This document shows positions 38,607-50,150 of a stretch of DNA of 64,000 nt, piece by piece. This DNA is from Epiperipatus broadwayi (Eukaryota > Onychophora > Udeonychophora > Euonychophora > Peripatidae), in contig JAQFVV010012435.1 of NCBI GenBank assembly GCA_028023455.1, positions 3,162,001-3,226,000 of the forward strand, in the 5' to 3' direction. Made by a program: the position numbers and the translations under genes. The number at the start of each line of letters is the position of its first letter. Position 1 is the first letter of the stretch. Under the pieces are notes generated by a model, which worked only from the letters and a program-made list of their open reading frames with translations, did no database searches and was not told where the DNA came from.

Positions 38607-38880
38607 GCAAAGCAAAACTCTCCATACAGTAGTGTCATCTTGTGCCAACAAGAGCAATCAATGGATGCCAGAAGGCTTGTGCATAAAATCCCTCTCTAGT
38701 GCCTACTTCTCCAATATCCCCATATTAGTTTCTGGCTTGTGGCCATCATCAGTGAGGAGCCTTGGATCTGAGAGCACTGCACTTAGATCTTAGCAACTAA
38801 TGCAACCCCTCAGCAGCCACCTTTTACTACTTAACTACAAAACAATGAGAATGAAATTGAAAACATAATTATTTTCTATC
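38607..38880 (-). mobile_element. Family-2 repeat, left arm with ribozyme
   Basis: Starts with the family-2 terminus (aaagcaaaactctccatacag) and continues through tgcataaaatccctctctagtg to the ribozyme (minus, 38712-38762) and tgcaacccctcagcagccac. The right arm is missing; the sequence passes into the unit that ends at 39001. A close copy of the first 130 bases starts again at 39054. Confidence 0.75.
38712..38762 (-). ncRNA. Hammerhead ribozyme, family 2
   Basis: Minus-strand reading: stem I TCCTCA (38758-38753), CTGATGA (38752-38746), stem II TGGC-CACAA-GCCA, GAAA (38732-38729), CTAATA, then stem I TGGGGA (38722-38717). The two stem I strands pair over six bases with one G-U. All core positions are kept. 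Stem III has decayed from ACTAGT to ACTAAT, leaving only the A15.1-U16.1 pair. Predicted cut between 38723 and 38722. It is type I with an almost absent stem III. Confidence 0.65.
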
Positions 38881-39000
38881 TAAGCTCAATAGCTTATATA
38901 GTCATATGGGTCTGAACTCAATTCAGCAACTATACATTTTGGTGTCTTTGGCTCTTTAACAACCATAGCCACCATTATCCTATTAGGCAGGATTGGTGTT

Positions 39001-39510
39001 AAACCACTAAATATCACATGATCATTATCTCATACTAGCACATAATTGTTATTAAACAAAGCAAAGCAAAAATCTCCATACAGTAGTGCCATCTTGTGCC
39101 AACAAGAGCAATCAATGCATGCCAGAAGGCTTGTGCATAAAATTCCTATCTAGTGCCTACTCCTCCAATATCCCCATACTAGTTATGTTTTCAATTTCAT
39201 TCTCATAGTTTTGTAGTTAAGTAGAGTTAAAAGGTGGCTACTGGAGGATTGCATTAGATCCTAAGATCTAGGTGCAGTGGTCTCAGATCCAAGGCTCTTC
39301 ACTGATGATGGCCACAAGCCAGAAACTAGTATGGGGATATTGGAGAAGTAAGCACTAGATAGGGATTTTATGCACAAGCCTTCTGGCCTCCATTGATTGC
39401 TCTTGTTGGCATAAGATGACACTACTGTATGGATAGTTTTGCTTTGCTTTGTTGAATAACAATTATGTGCTAGTAGGAGATAGTGATCATGTGATGTTTA
39501 GTGGTTAAAT
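39001..39510. mobile_element. Family-2 foldback element
   Basis: Inverted arms at about 39001-39185 and 39320-39508: ccactaaatatcacatgatc against gatcatgtgatgtttagtgg, aaagcaaaaatctccataca against gtatggatagttttgctttg, tgtgcataaaattcctatct against agatagggattttatgcaca. The right arm is complete and carries a plus-strand ribozyme (39291-39347). The left arm lost the corresponding segment at 39182, where it jumps to a unique centre. Confidence 0.85.
39291..39347 (+). ncRNA. Hammerhead ribozyme, family 2, intact core
   Basis: Stem I TCTTCA (39296-39301), CTGATGA (39302-39308), stem II TGGC (39309-39312) loop CACAA stem GCCA (39318-39321), GAAA (39322-39325), the palindrome ACTAGT (39325-39330), A17 at 39331, then stem I TGGGGA (39332-39337). 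Stem I pairs over six bases including two G-U. The cleavage triplet is GUA and the predicted cut falls between 39331 and 39332. Stem III is only the self-complementary ACTAGT, which could pair between two RNAs. Every conserved core nucleotide is present. Confidence 0.75.
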
Positions 39511-39583
39511 AGCTATATGGGACTGAAGCAAATTCAGATCTACCATATATTAATAGTGTCAGTATAGTCAAAGCCATAAAGGT

Positions 39584-39870
39584 AAAATTATAATAATCAA
39601 AAAAGCAAGTCATATATAATGTGACATTACTTTTATAAGCTTGTATCTACAAAAATATAATACAGAGTGCATACCAATAGATCAAACAAGCTCTTAATTG
39701 ATAAGTGTGGTAAGAGAAAATATTTAAAATCTCTATCCAGAACAATCCTATCTCACACCAATTGGTTTTGAGCTTAGAATATTCAGACACTAGATCTAAA
39801 ACATCAACTCAAAACCCAGCCCTTGTTTCATACTAATATTTAAGTAGAAACTCTGAAGTTTTATATATGA
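39584..39870 (-). mobile_element. Family-3 repeat (right copy)
   Basis: Direct copy of 38237-38555 with small gaps. The ribozyme core is partly deleted (caccaattggttttgagctta lacks the CUGAUGA portion). Together the two copies bracket the family-2 elements. Confidence 0.75.
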
Positions 39871-41234
39871 TGAGATTGGGATTGCAAAATGAAAGATTAT
39901 CTAACAGATTTATTGGTGATGAATTCTTGTAGAGGATTTCATTTTAAGACATAACTGAAGCAGTAATTGCATATTCATGTAATGTAATGTGTAAACAAAA
40001 TATTAATATTATGTTTAGCATTTTATTAAATTAGATTTAAAGCTGAGTAAGGGTTTATTTTATTTAAACATTCTAAATATTGTGTAGGTATAGAAAATGT
40101 TGTCAAAATGTTGTTATAATTAGTAAGAAACTAGTTAATTTAAGTAGAATATCATTGAATTATGAAGTAAATTTGCATTACTATAAATAATATTAGATTA
40201 GCAAAAGTATATCAGAACTTAGTTACTTGTAGATTTGAATTTGATTTAATTCAATTATAAATTATATAGATGTCTTAGAGATACATCATTGTTTAGGACA
40301 ATGATATGTGATTTCACTGCTTATTGTAGAGTATTTTGGAATCATGAATAGATTTGGTGATATCTGAAGTGAAGATCTTGTTGGCTTTCTGTAGTTTTAA
40401 ATACTATCTGAATAAATTAGATTTTAATAGAGATTATTCGTATTTTATTATACTTAGTGGACAATCTAAATAATTATGTATAGGAAATATTGTTAGTGCC
40501 TAGTGTGACCAATGACTGAGCTAGATAATTTTATGCAGATCATAACACAGTTGTTTATTAATGCATGTTTTGCTCTGTTATAAATAATATTTAAATCTTA
40601 AGGGCATTTCTTCATGATTTTTTATTTTCATATAGTGTCAGTAGTAAGTGGTTGTCTAAAAATCTATACATCAATTTCTTATGTTTTATGACAAATGTTG
40701 ACTGAACAAATGTAGAGATGTAATAGATAAAAAATCAATTATTATTGTTACAAAGTATCTACCTGGTACTAGCCAATGATAATCATGTACAGGTGACAAT
40801 TGTTACAAAATGCCAAATCAATTTTAGGGCTGTTAGTCCACATTTAGTCTGGATTTATTTTATTATGAATGACATCTCAATTTCAGGCATACTAACGTTT
40901 TTTTATATTTATCATCCCATATTATAATCAATATTCCATTACAAAATGGTGACCAATGATTGGGCTATGCTTTATTCAGATTATATTGATCATGTTCCCA
41001 GTATCATCATTTTTATCATGTTAGCATATATATAATATTAAATAATATTTTAACACTGACTAAATATGTGTTAAATTTACTAAGTCTATTTTTTAAAATA
41101 ATAAGTGTTATTGTTCTAAATAACTCTAAATTAAAATATCTAAAATATGATAAAAAGTGGTCCATTTTCTTGATGTAAAAACTTATTGAACATAGTAGAC
41201 AGAGGGCAGTTAAATTATTTAAAAAACTAAACTT

Positions 41235-41374
41235 GTAATATATATTAAGGCTATAACCTTAAGACCATGCACTTGAAAAATGATAGTAGGAACCTCTACA
41301 AATTTTAACACAGAGGTCCCTACTGTCGTTTTTCAAGCATATGGTCTTAAAGTTATAGCCTTAATATATATTAC
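41235..41374. repeat. Long, nearly perfect hairpin (140 bases)
   Basis: Arms of about 66 bases (41235-41300 and 41309-41374) pair almost completely: gtaatatatattaaggctat against atagccttaatatatattac, and further in ggtccctactgtcgtttttc against gaaaaatgatagtaggaacc. The loop is only about 15-20 bases. Ends lie in unique AT-rich DNA. It may be a miniature foldback element or a hairpin-RNA precursor. The 84-codon open frame starting at 41280 lies across it and is not convincing. Confidence 0.9.
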
Positions 41375-42290
41375 TTTACATAAGGACTATGCACTTTATA
41401 AATTTATTAAAACTAGTCTTGGTAAATTTCACATGACATATTTATTCAACACACATATATATATAAGTTCATTATTCGGAATTCAGTGTCCTGTTATATT
41501 TGACATCTACTCAGAGGCAGTATTATTTATTTGACACCTTCCTATTGTAAAAATTAAATGATTCCTTTTTTTATATTTTATTTATGATTCTCAAGAAAAG
41601 GTCAGCTTATAAATTTTATCAATTTATATTTGCAATATTTCAATTTTAATATATATATATAACTTCTATTATTCCATTATAATGTTTAAATTTGGGAATA
41701 TTGATGGATTTGTAACATGATTATAAAACAGATATCTATCAAAGCAAATTTCTCTTTCTTGAAATGTCTTTAATCTTTTTAGTATTCTGAAAATATAAAA
41801 GTTTTTTCAGATCACTTTTTGAGATCTAGATGCTTCAAACTCCTACAGTTTTTCAATCAAAATTATTTTAGATTTCACTAAAGTATATTGATTTGATAGT
41901 TTGATATCACATGATTACAAATCATTATGTATCATGACAAATTATTTGGGCAGCTTTAAATTTTAGTTATATTTTTATTATATAGCAAGACATTAACATA
42001 CAAGTGATAAAAAAATAAAAATTATATTAATAAATAAAATATTTTTTTAAATATATATGTGTTACTGGAAAATTGTAAAAAAATGGGCATTGTGTAGAAT
42101 AGACAGGAATTCTATACAATGTGTGAGATTTTTGGGTAATGTATAAAATTTCATTTTGATTTTCATTTTACATACCATTCTAAACATTGTATAGAATACT
42201 TAAACATTATAAAGAATGCCAATTTATTTTTTGGCAAAGTATAAAAAATACTTTTATTGAAAAGATGTATGTGAAAATATAATAATTACT

Positions 42291-42813
42291 AAAAAATCAA
42301 ATCAGATATCACATGACCTAATTTAAACAAGCCTGTATTACAAATGTTGTATAAAGAGCTTGCAAATAAGCTCTTAACAAGCTTTGCTAAATATCCCTAA
42401 TGCCAGACTGGTTTCTGCTACTCACTTCCTCAGTGAGGTCCTAGAATATTCAAGCATTAGATTAAAAATAACAGGACAAGCCTAGCACTTTATCTAATGG
42501 GTAACTATTAAGTAGAAAATCTGGCTATTTAAGTTTAGATAGCTGGATTGGAAGACATATGAATGTCTGAAAATTTTAGATTTTCTAATTAATAGTTATC
42601 CATTAGATAAAGTGCTAGACTTTTCTTGGTCTTTTTAATATAAAGCTTTAATATCATAGCACCTTACTGATTGGAAGGCAGTAGCAGAAACTGGTCTGGG
42701 GCTAGAAACATTCTGCAAAGCTTGTTAATAGCTTATTTATGAGCTCTTTATATAACATTTGTAATACAAGCTTGTTTAAATTAGGTCATGTGACATCTGA
42801 CTTGGATTTTTGG
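42291..42813. mobile_element. Family-3 foldback with paired hammerhead-like cores
   Basis: The whole 523 bases fold on themselves: aaatcagatatcacatgacc against ggtcatgtgacatctgactt, caagcctgtattacaaatgt against acatttgtaatacaagcttg, agcactttatctaatgggta against ttatccattagataaagtgc. The left arm has on the minus strand CTGAGGA then GAAACCAGTC (about 42452-42410). The right arm has on the plus strand CTGATTGG then GAAACTGGTC (about 42661-42692). Stem II does not pair well in either, so these look like decayed or unusual hammerheads. Arm orientation matches families 1 and 2. Confidence 0.75.
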
Positions 42814-42889
42814 GGTAATTTTATTTTTTTTCTATTAAGACTTTGGTGATTTTATATTGCTAAAGCTATTAATATATGGTATATCTGAA

Positions 42890-43235
42890 CTTAGTTCAGT
42901 CCCATATGGATATTTAAGTTAGACAGCTGGATTGGAAGACATATGGATGTCCAAAATTTTCAGATTTTCTATTTAATAGTTATTCATTAGATAAAGTGAT
43001 GGGATTGTCCTGATATTTTAAATCTAATGCTTGAATATACTAGTCAGGTAAGCAATACCTGAAGAAGAGAGAATAATAATACCTCTCAAAACATTGTGCT
43101 TATACTAACTTGCATGCTATTACAAACAGTAGAATGCAATTCTAAAAGACCTCCAAATGATAGAAATAGTCCAATGTATAAGTACAACTAAAATACCATC
43201 ATCACAGACCTTCAGAAAAACACTATAAAATATTC
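42890..43235 (+). repeat. Family-3 arm joined to a family-4 repeat
   Basis: 42890-43040 repeats the right half of the neighbouring foldback (agacagctggattggaagac, ttattcattagataaagtga). 43040-43235 is a family-4 copy related to 10680-10985. At 43059-43065 CTGAAGA is followed by arms AGAG and CTCT and then CAAAAC, a hammerhead-like relic without G12. Confidence 0.6.
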
Positions 43236-44690
43236 TTTCTAGTAAATGAAAATTATTGTCTAAAATACTCTAAGCTAAAAATAAATTTGAGTTTAGTTTA
43301 CTGCTTAAGTTTGTATATAGATTACAAATCAGGCAATGATAATTTATATGTGAAAAAATTAAAAATATAGCAATTTTCCAAATATTTTGAAATCAATTAA
43401 ATATCTCCCTCTTATAAAAGTAGATGTTAAATAAATGATTTTCATAAGTGGAATAAATTTAAATGTTAAAAATTAAATATATATATTTTTTGTATTTTTA
43501 TAAATATTTTTTTTCAATTATTTTGCTTTATTAAATCAAAGTTGAAAATTATTTGCAAAAATACATAAAAATGCTATTAATATTTCAATATTTGCATTTA
43601 TAATATTTAGAAATCTTTTTAAATATGTATATTGTAAAAAAATTAAATGATGATAATAGTGAGTAATATGGCTATATTATTCCATGTTGATTGATTAAAA
43701 TGGAATGGATTTTTTTTTACATTTTTAAGCCTACTGGTTTAAGATTATGATTATATATGCCTCTTTATATATATATATAATCCACATATTGATATAATAA
43801 TTAGTAATATAAATTTACTGAGGGTTACCATCACTTTCATTTGGAATGTCTAAATGAATCATACTTTTATTAGAAGGTGAGTGAAGATATGTTACCGTAT
43901 TTTCTAAGTATGCCTAATAATTATTTGCAAAGAGATAGTAAATCTCATCTTTTTAGACCTCACCTCTGATACACATATATAAAATTTTATTATAGAAGTA
44001 TACTTATTTTTTAATTGGTTGATATTGAATCATATTATAGAGAGCATTACTTGTGGATGTAATAGAAAGATTATTAATATCACTTTATTTAATTCATTTA
44101 TTGATCAATTGTATGCTCAGAAACACATATAGCACTTTTGAATTTTTTCTCCTATGACAATTTAATTGTCATAAACTGGTGATTATTTTGTAAGTTCTGA
44201 ACTTGTAATTTTAGTATTAAATGATTATTCTGTATTATTCTATATCAAAATATTGGACTTAATTTGTTGAAATTTACATTTACAAACAAATAAATTCTAA
44301 AAAACATATCTAAACTTTAGAACTATTGAAAAAAATTAGATCATAATCCAAATAAATGTTTCATCATTGATGGTTGGGAGAAGCAGAGTAACTTCATAAA
44401 ATTAATGAAATCTTTTTTACTGAAATTTGTTTAAATTATAAGTTTTAAAAAATTGCAAAGTAATCAGGTGTCAGTGTTAAATTATTTATGATTAGTTTGA
44501 AAAGGCATAGTTATTGGAATGCTCTAATTTGCTTTGTTAAAGTTATACTAGAACTTATTGTGTTTTATTTTTAAAAATAAAACATATACATATAAAATAA
44601 ATGTGTAATCTTGTATGATTTTGATTATTATACAATTTCTGTGCAAAAATAATCATGTATTTAATAAACTTTACAAAAAAAAAATAAATG
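43236..44690. other. AT-rich DNA, nothing recognised
   Basis: Only short AT runs (43765-43782) and homopolymers were noticed. Confidence 0.45.
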
Positions 44691-44694
44691 AAAC

Positions 44695-44950
44695 AATACA
44701 TTATGATATGATGTGAGATGCACTATGGCTTCTCTTTTATAAGAGAAATCTCTCAGACACTATCCTCAGAAAACATGCTAGCCACCTTACCTTTTTATTC
44801 CCCACTCTAAGTTTTTCTACTATTCTTCTCTATATTGCTCTATCCTGTTTTCACATTATCTTTGTTGACTGTATGGCCTCTATATCTAGATCCCTTTTAT
44901 ACTTTTCCAAACTCAGCATAGAACAATTGCTCTACTTTCAATAGCACTAC
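44695..44950 (-). repeat. Dispersed repeat, copy A
   Basis: Collinear with 57755-58025 (tggcttctc, cactatcctcagaaa, tttttattccc, tctatattgctctatcc, tatggcctctatatcta, aaactcagcata). On the minus strand the other copy has a 66-codon frame (57751-57951), but this copy has stops, so a protein origin is possible but unproven. Confidence 0.7.
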
Positions 44951-45290
44951 CTATGTTTAAAAGTTAAGTCTAAACCATGTACCTAAGATAAAAGAAAATC
45001 CAACAAAAAGTATATAATTTGGACTTGAATTTTTAAACATAGGCATGCTTGAAACTGTAGCATTTGGTTATGTTTTATTATTTCTTTTTATAATTATGCA
45101 TTATTGTTAATTACATATTGTTAATAAATAGTATGTAAAATTTCAAATTAATTATTTTTAATAAATAAAAATAAAGAGAAGAAATATAGTTTTCAAATGT
45201 CTCCATTTATTAATATTTTTGGTTTCTGAACTTGTAATTAAAATACAATCTCTTTTCACCAAAAACAAATACTGAGACAAAAAATAACAT

Positions 45291-45307
45291 TTACAATTAG
45301 TCTTCTT
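45291..45307. repeat. 17-bp direct repeat, left flank of satellite array
   Basis: TTACAATTAGTCTTCTT, identical to 47951-47967. The left copy is outside the array; in the right copy the first eight bases also belong to the satellite unit. Confidence 0.9.
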
Positions 45308-46703
45308 ATACATAAATCAGCATTTATTTTTTATAGCGTCTGTATACAATTGTAATCACATTCATATCGGCTTTTTTCAAACAAAATTGAGCAAACGCTT
45401 TTTGCGAGTGTTAAATAATAAATGAATAACCTCTGACCCATACAAGATATAGAATTTATGCAGCAATAAAAGGAATCCTCTTATTACTACGACTCAAATA
45501 TTTATATATGAGCAAATCTGAAGTACTGGCACAGAAGGTGTGACTATAGAACAGTCACTTTGAATTACTATATATAACTTATGAATGAATGACGCCGATG
45601 AAATTTACTAGAATTTACTGAACGTCATTCCAACTGAAATTAATCATATACATAAATCAGCATTTATTTTTTATAGCGTCTGTATACAATTGTAATCACA
45701 TTCATATCGGCTTTTTTCAAACCAAATTGTGCAAACGCTTTTTGCGAGTGTTAAATAATAAATGAATAACCTCTGACCCATACAAGATATAGAATTTATG
45801 CAGCAATAAAAGGAATCCTCTTATTACTACGACTCAAATATTTATATATGAGCAAATCTGAAGTACTGGCACAGAAGGTGTGACTATAGAACAGTCACTT
45901 TGAATTACTATATATAACTTATGAATGAATGACGCCGATGAAATTTACTAGAATTTACTGAACGTCATTCCAACTGAAATTAATCATATACATAAATCAG
46001 CATTTATTTTTTATAGCGTCTGTATACAATTGTAATCACATTCATATCGGCTTTTTTCAAACCAAATTGTGCAAACGCTTTTTGCGAGTGTTAAATAATA
46101 AATGAATAACCTCTGACCCATACAAGATATAGAATTTATGCAGCAATAAAAGGAATCCTCTTATTACTACGACTCAAATATTTATATATGAGCAAATCTG
46201 AAGTACTGGCACAGAAGGTGTGACTATAGAACAGTCACTTTGAATTACTATATATAACTTATGAATGAATGACGCCGATGAAATTTACTAGAATTTACTG
46301 AACGTCATTCCAACTGAAATTAATCATATACATAAATCAGCATTTATTTTTTATAGCATCTGTATACAATTGTAATCACATTCATATCGGCTTTTTTCAA
46401 ACCAAATTGAGCAAACGCTTTTTGCGAGTGTTAAATAATAACCTCTGACCCATACAAGATATAGAATTTATGCAGCAATAAAAGGAATCCTCTTATTACT
46501 ACGACTCAAATATTTATATATGAGCAAATCTGAAGTACTGGCACAGAAGGTGTGACTATAGAACAGTCACTTTGAATTACTATATATAACTTATGAATGA
46601 ATGACGCCGATGAAATTTACTAGAATTTACTGAACGTCATTCCAACTGAAATTAATCATATATATAAATCAGCATTTATTTTTTATAGCGTCTGTATACA
46701 ATT
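45308..46703 (+). repeat. 340-bp satellite, forward array
   Basis: Four complete units and a short fifth, starting (at catttatttttta) at 45321, 45661, 46001, 46341 and 46673. Spacing is 340, 340, 340 and 332; the last is short because aatgaata is missing. Units are nearly identical. Each contains small hairpins, gtgactatagaacagtcac and gaatgacg...cgtcattc. There is no open frame and no hammerhead core. The array breaks in the fifth unit at tgtatacaatt. Confidence 0.95.
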
Positions 46704-47950
46704 CATAAGTTATATATAGTAATTCAAAGTGACTGTTCTATAGTCACACCTTCTGTGCCAGTACTTCAGATTTGCTCATATATAAATATTTGAGTCGTAG
46801 TAATAAGAGGATTCCTTTTATTGCTGCATAAATTCTATATCTTGTATGGGTCAGAGGTTATTCATTTATTATTTAACACTCGCAAAAAGCGTTTGCTCAA
46901 TTTGGTTTGAAAAAAGCCGATATGAATGTGATTACAATTGTATACAGACGCTATAAAAAATAAATGCTGATTTATATATATGATTAATTTCAGTTGGAAT
47001 GACGTTCAGTAAATTCTAGTAAATTTCATCGGCGTCATTCATTCATAAGTTATATATAGTAATTCAAAGTGACTGTTCTATAGTCACACCTTCTGTGCCA
47101 GTACTTCAGATTTGCTCATATATAAATATTTGAGTCGTAGTAATAAGAGGATTCCTTTTATTGCTGCATAAATTCTATATCTTGTATGGGTCAGAGGTTA
47201 TTCATTTATTATTTAACACTCGCAAAAAGCGTTTGCTCAATTTGGTTTGATAAAAGCTGATATGAATGTGATTACAATTGTATACAGATGCTATAAAAAA
47301 TAAATGCTGATTTATGTATATGATTAATTTCAGTTGGAATGACGTTCAGTAAATTCTAGTAAATTTCATCGGCGTCATTCATTCATAAGTTATATATAGT
47401 AATTCAAAGTGACTGTTCTATAGTCACACCTTCTGTGCCAGTACTTCAGATTTGCTCATATATAAATATTTGAGTCGTAGTAATAAGAGGATTCCTTTTA
47501 TTGCTGCATAAATTCTATATCTTGTATGGGTCAGAGGTTATTCATTTATTATTTAACACTCGCAAAAAGCGTTTGCTCAATTTGGTTTGAAAAAAGCCGA
47601 TATGAATGGGATTACAATTGTATACAGATGCTATAAAAATAAATGCTGATTTATGTATATGATTAATTTCAGTTGGAATGATGTTCAGTAAATTCTAGTA
47701 AATTTCATCGGCGTCATTCATTCATAAGTTATATATAGTAATTCAAAGTGACTGTTCTATAGTCACACTTTCTGTGCCAGTACTTCAGATTTGCTCATAT
47801 ATAAATATTTGAGTCATAGTAATAAGAGGATTCCTTTTATTGCTGCATAAATTCTATATCTTGTATGGGTCAGAGGTTATTCATTTATTATTTAACACTC
47901 GCAAAAAGCGTTTGCTCAATTTGGTTTGAAAAAAGCCGATATGAATGTGA
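46704..47950 (-). repeat. 340-bp satellite, inverted array
   Basis: The same unit in reverse orientation, four copies starting (at cataagttatat) at 46704, 47044, 47384 and 47723. It ends inside a unit at attacaatt, where the 17-bp flank begins. Together with the forward array it forms an inverted repeat of about 2.6 kb with a small offset at the centre, able to give very long double-stranded RNA or a cruciform. Confidence 0.95.
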
Positions 47951-47999
47951 TTACAATTAGTCTTCTTGTTTTTTTTAAAAGTGAAAATAGAATGAACAG

Positions 48000-48110
48000 T
48001 ATATCTATATATACTGAACAATGATAAATATAACTGATTCCACTAATGAGTGCTAGTTTAGCATGAAATCTGAATTTTTGGGATTATATATTTTTTCACA
48101 TGTTTTTGGT
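48000..48110 (+). mobile_element. Family-1 ribozyme repeat, decayed fragment
   Basis: ccactaatgagtgctagttt, agcatgaaatctg and ttttttcacatgtttttggtcat follow the family-1 order. The box reads CTAATGA (G5 changed). Stem II TGCT/AGCA and GAAA are kept. It lies right next to the satellite array. Confidence 0.6.
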
Positions 48111-48164
48111 CATATATTTATGATTACAACCTTCCACAATATGTTAAAAGTGGATAAAAAACAT

Positions 48165-49260
48165 AGTTCATTAGGATTTTGATACTGGTACTACTGATAC
48201 AGGGATCTCAGTATTACTGAAGAAAATTCAATACTGAGATATCAAAAATACTGATCCAAAAGAAAATACTGGTATTTTGATATTGAATATATTTTGAATC
48301 TGTTGTAACATTATTTATTAAATTCTTGGAATTTTATACCCAAATCAAAATATTTTAAAAAACTCCTACCAGAATAATTTTGCTTTATAAATGGTATTAT
48401 TATTTTTTATATTAATTTTTTTTTTGCTTTAAAATATAACAAAAAAATTTAAGCTAAAATATAAGGACTTGATAATTTACCATGTTTTCATATATGGTAA
48501 TTTTCTATTACCATTAACAATTTTAATCAAAATTTGAAGTAAAATTACTGTGAAATATGGTAATTACTGTATACTTTTCAACTTTTATCAAATTTGGTGG
48601 TATGACGTTTTTTCAATGTTAAATTAGAAATCCATACAATGAATAGGGTACATTTTTTGGCTCCATTGTTTTGATCAACAATTGTTTTCATATTCAAAAT
48701 AATATAACTGGGGTGGTGCAAAACATTTATGTCTTCAGTAAATGGAGCTTGGAGTTGAACACAAGCATTATTTTTACAAAAAAAAAAATCCTTAGTTTTC
48801 TTATTCTAAAACATCAATACAGCCTGATTTTTTTTTCTTTATTCTGTCACTCTCCAAAATACAGTCAGATGCTCTTTTAAAAATATCTGCTGTCAACATT
48901 TTTTTGATTAAATATTAATAAAAATTATGGTCGATGCTTTTATATGATAATTTATGCTTTTTTAAACCTATTTTTTAAAATAAAAAATAATATTTAAATT
49001 GTTTTTACTATTTAATTTATTTTTATTTTTTGTTTTGTTAATTTCTTTTAATTTATATTTTTAAAAACAAATTAAAGAATGTTTTGTTTTTTACTTATGT
49101 TTTTCTCATTTTGTTTATGACTTTAAACTTTGTTAAATTGAATAAAATAAGATTTCTGTTGAATATCAAATATATTAATACTTTTAGTTTCAGTATTGAT
49201 ATCAGTACGGAAATATCAGTTTTAGAGAAACCCACTGGTACTAGAAACTTTACCTTGCAT
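48165..49260. repeat. Possible DNA-transposon relic with TACTGATA clusters
   Basis: The left end (48180-48290) and right end (49170-49250) are both crowded with variants of atactgatat and ccagt(a)/actgg (gatactggtactactgata on the left; cagtattgatatcagtacgg on the right), in partly inverted order. Such subterminal clusters occur in hAT-like and similar elements. Between them there is only AT-rich DNA with no transposase. Confidence 0.35.
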
Positions 49261-49329
49261 GAGAGTGGTATAGTGAAATTTACACTACAGAAATATTATT
49301 CAGAATTTAACAGTGTTTCAGCATAAATC

Positions 49330-50140
49330 TGCAATAAGTAGAAAATTATTTCATAATATAGTAACTTATTGTATTACAGTTATATACAGTTAAATAATAA
49401 AATTAATAAGTTCAGTATTTTAAATGTATGTGGTCATACCTTAAAAGTATTTTAGAATTATCTGTACCTTTTTATCTCGTAAGCTCCATATAAACATAGC
49501 ACATGCTCTTAAAAGATTTTATACAGAAAGCCAATCTCAGCTTGCAAAATAGTTTAATGTTATTTATTTTCTTACTCCAATAGTTCTTTGAATAATTTTT
49601 ATATTATATTTTAAGGTAAAAAATATTCTTCAGCCTGAATACAATAGTCAAAATTACATACGTTAAATGGTTATGCATAAATGCCTAAGATATAGCACGG
49701 AATGAATTGTTCAATGCTGAACAATTTTATTGAATTAAAGGTTCGATATTTCTTTTATCAATGACCATGTGACCACATAAACATCCAATATAGTAATCTT
49801 CTTGTTACTTGTTCTAATTTATTTTATTTTAGTATAAAAAATATTTGGGTATCTTCTACAATTATTTTTATACATATATATGTATCTGGTGCTCCACATA
49901 AATCAAAATATAAATGCCAGGGGAAAAATTCCTCAACAAAAGAATTAACAGGAGAATAAATGAAAATATTTTGGTTTCTGAACATTGTCAGTATTAATGC
50001 ATATTTATGATTAAGTTCCTGACAGGTATAAAAAAAATGAGACAGAATTTTATTCTCACTATGATTTTATTTTTATATTATTCGTAGATATTATCTAGTA
50101 ATTTCTGCTACTATTCCTTCAAATATGTCAGAAAGACTAA
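49330..50140. other. AT-rich DNA, nothing recognised
   Basis: No frame or repeat of note. Confidence 0.4.
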
Positions 50141-50150
50141 AATTCTGTCA

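Noticed and set aside
45308-47950. 340-bp satellite as a hammerhead satellite
   Set aside because: CCGATGA with a small AAATT/AATTT hairpin is present, but U4 is changed, the GAA is displaced by two bases, and the flanking GACG/CGTC pairing has the wrong topology for a hammerhead.
45291-47967. CRISPR-like array
   Set aside because: Units are 340 bp with no spacers, and the context is eukaryotic.
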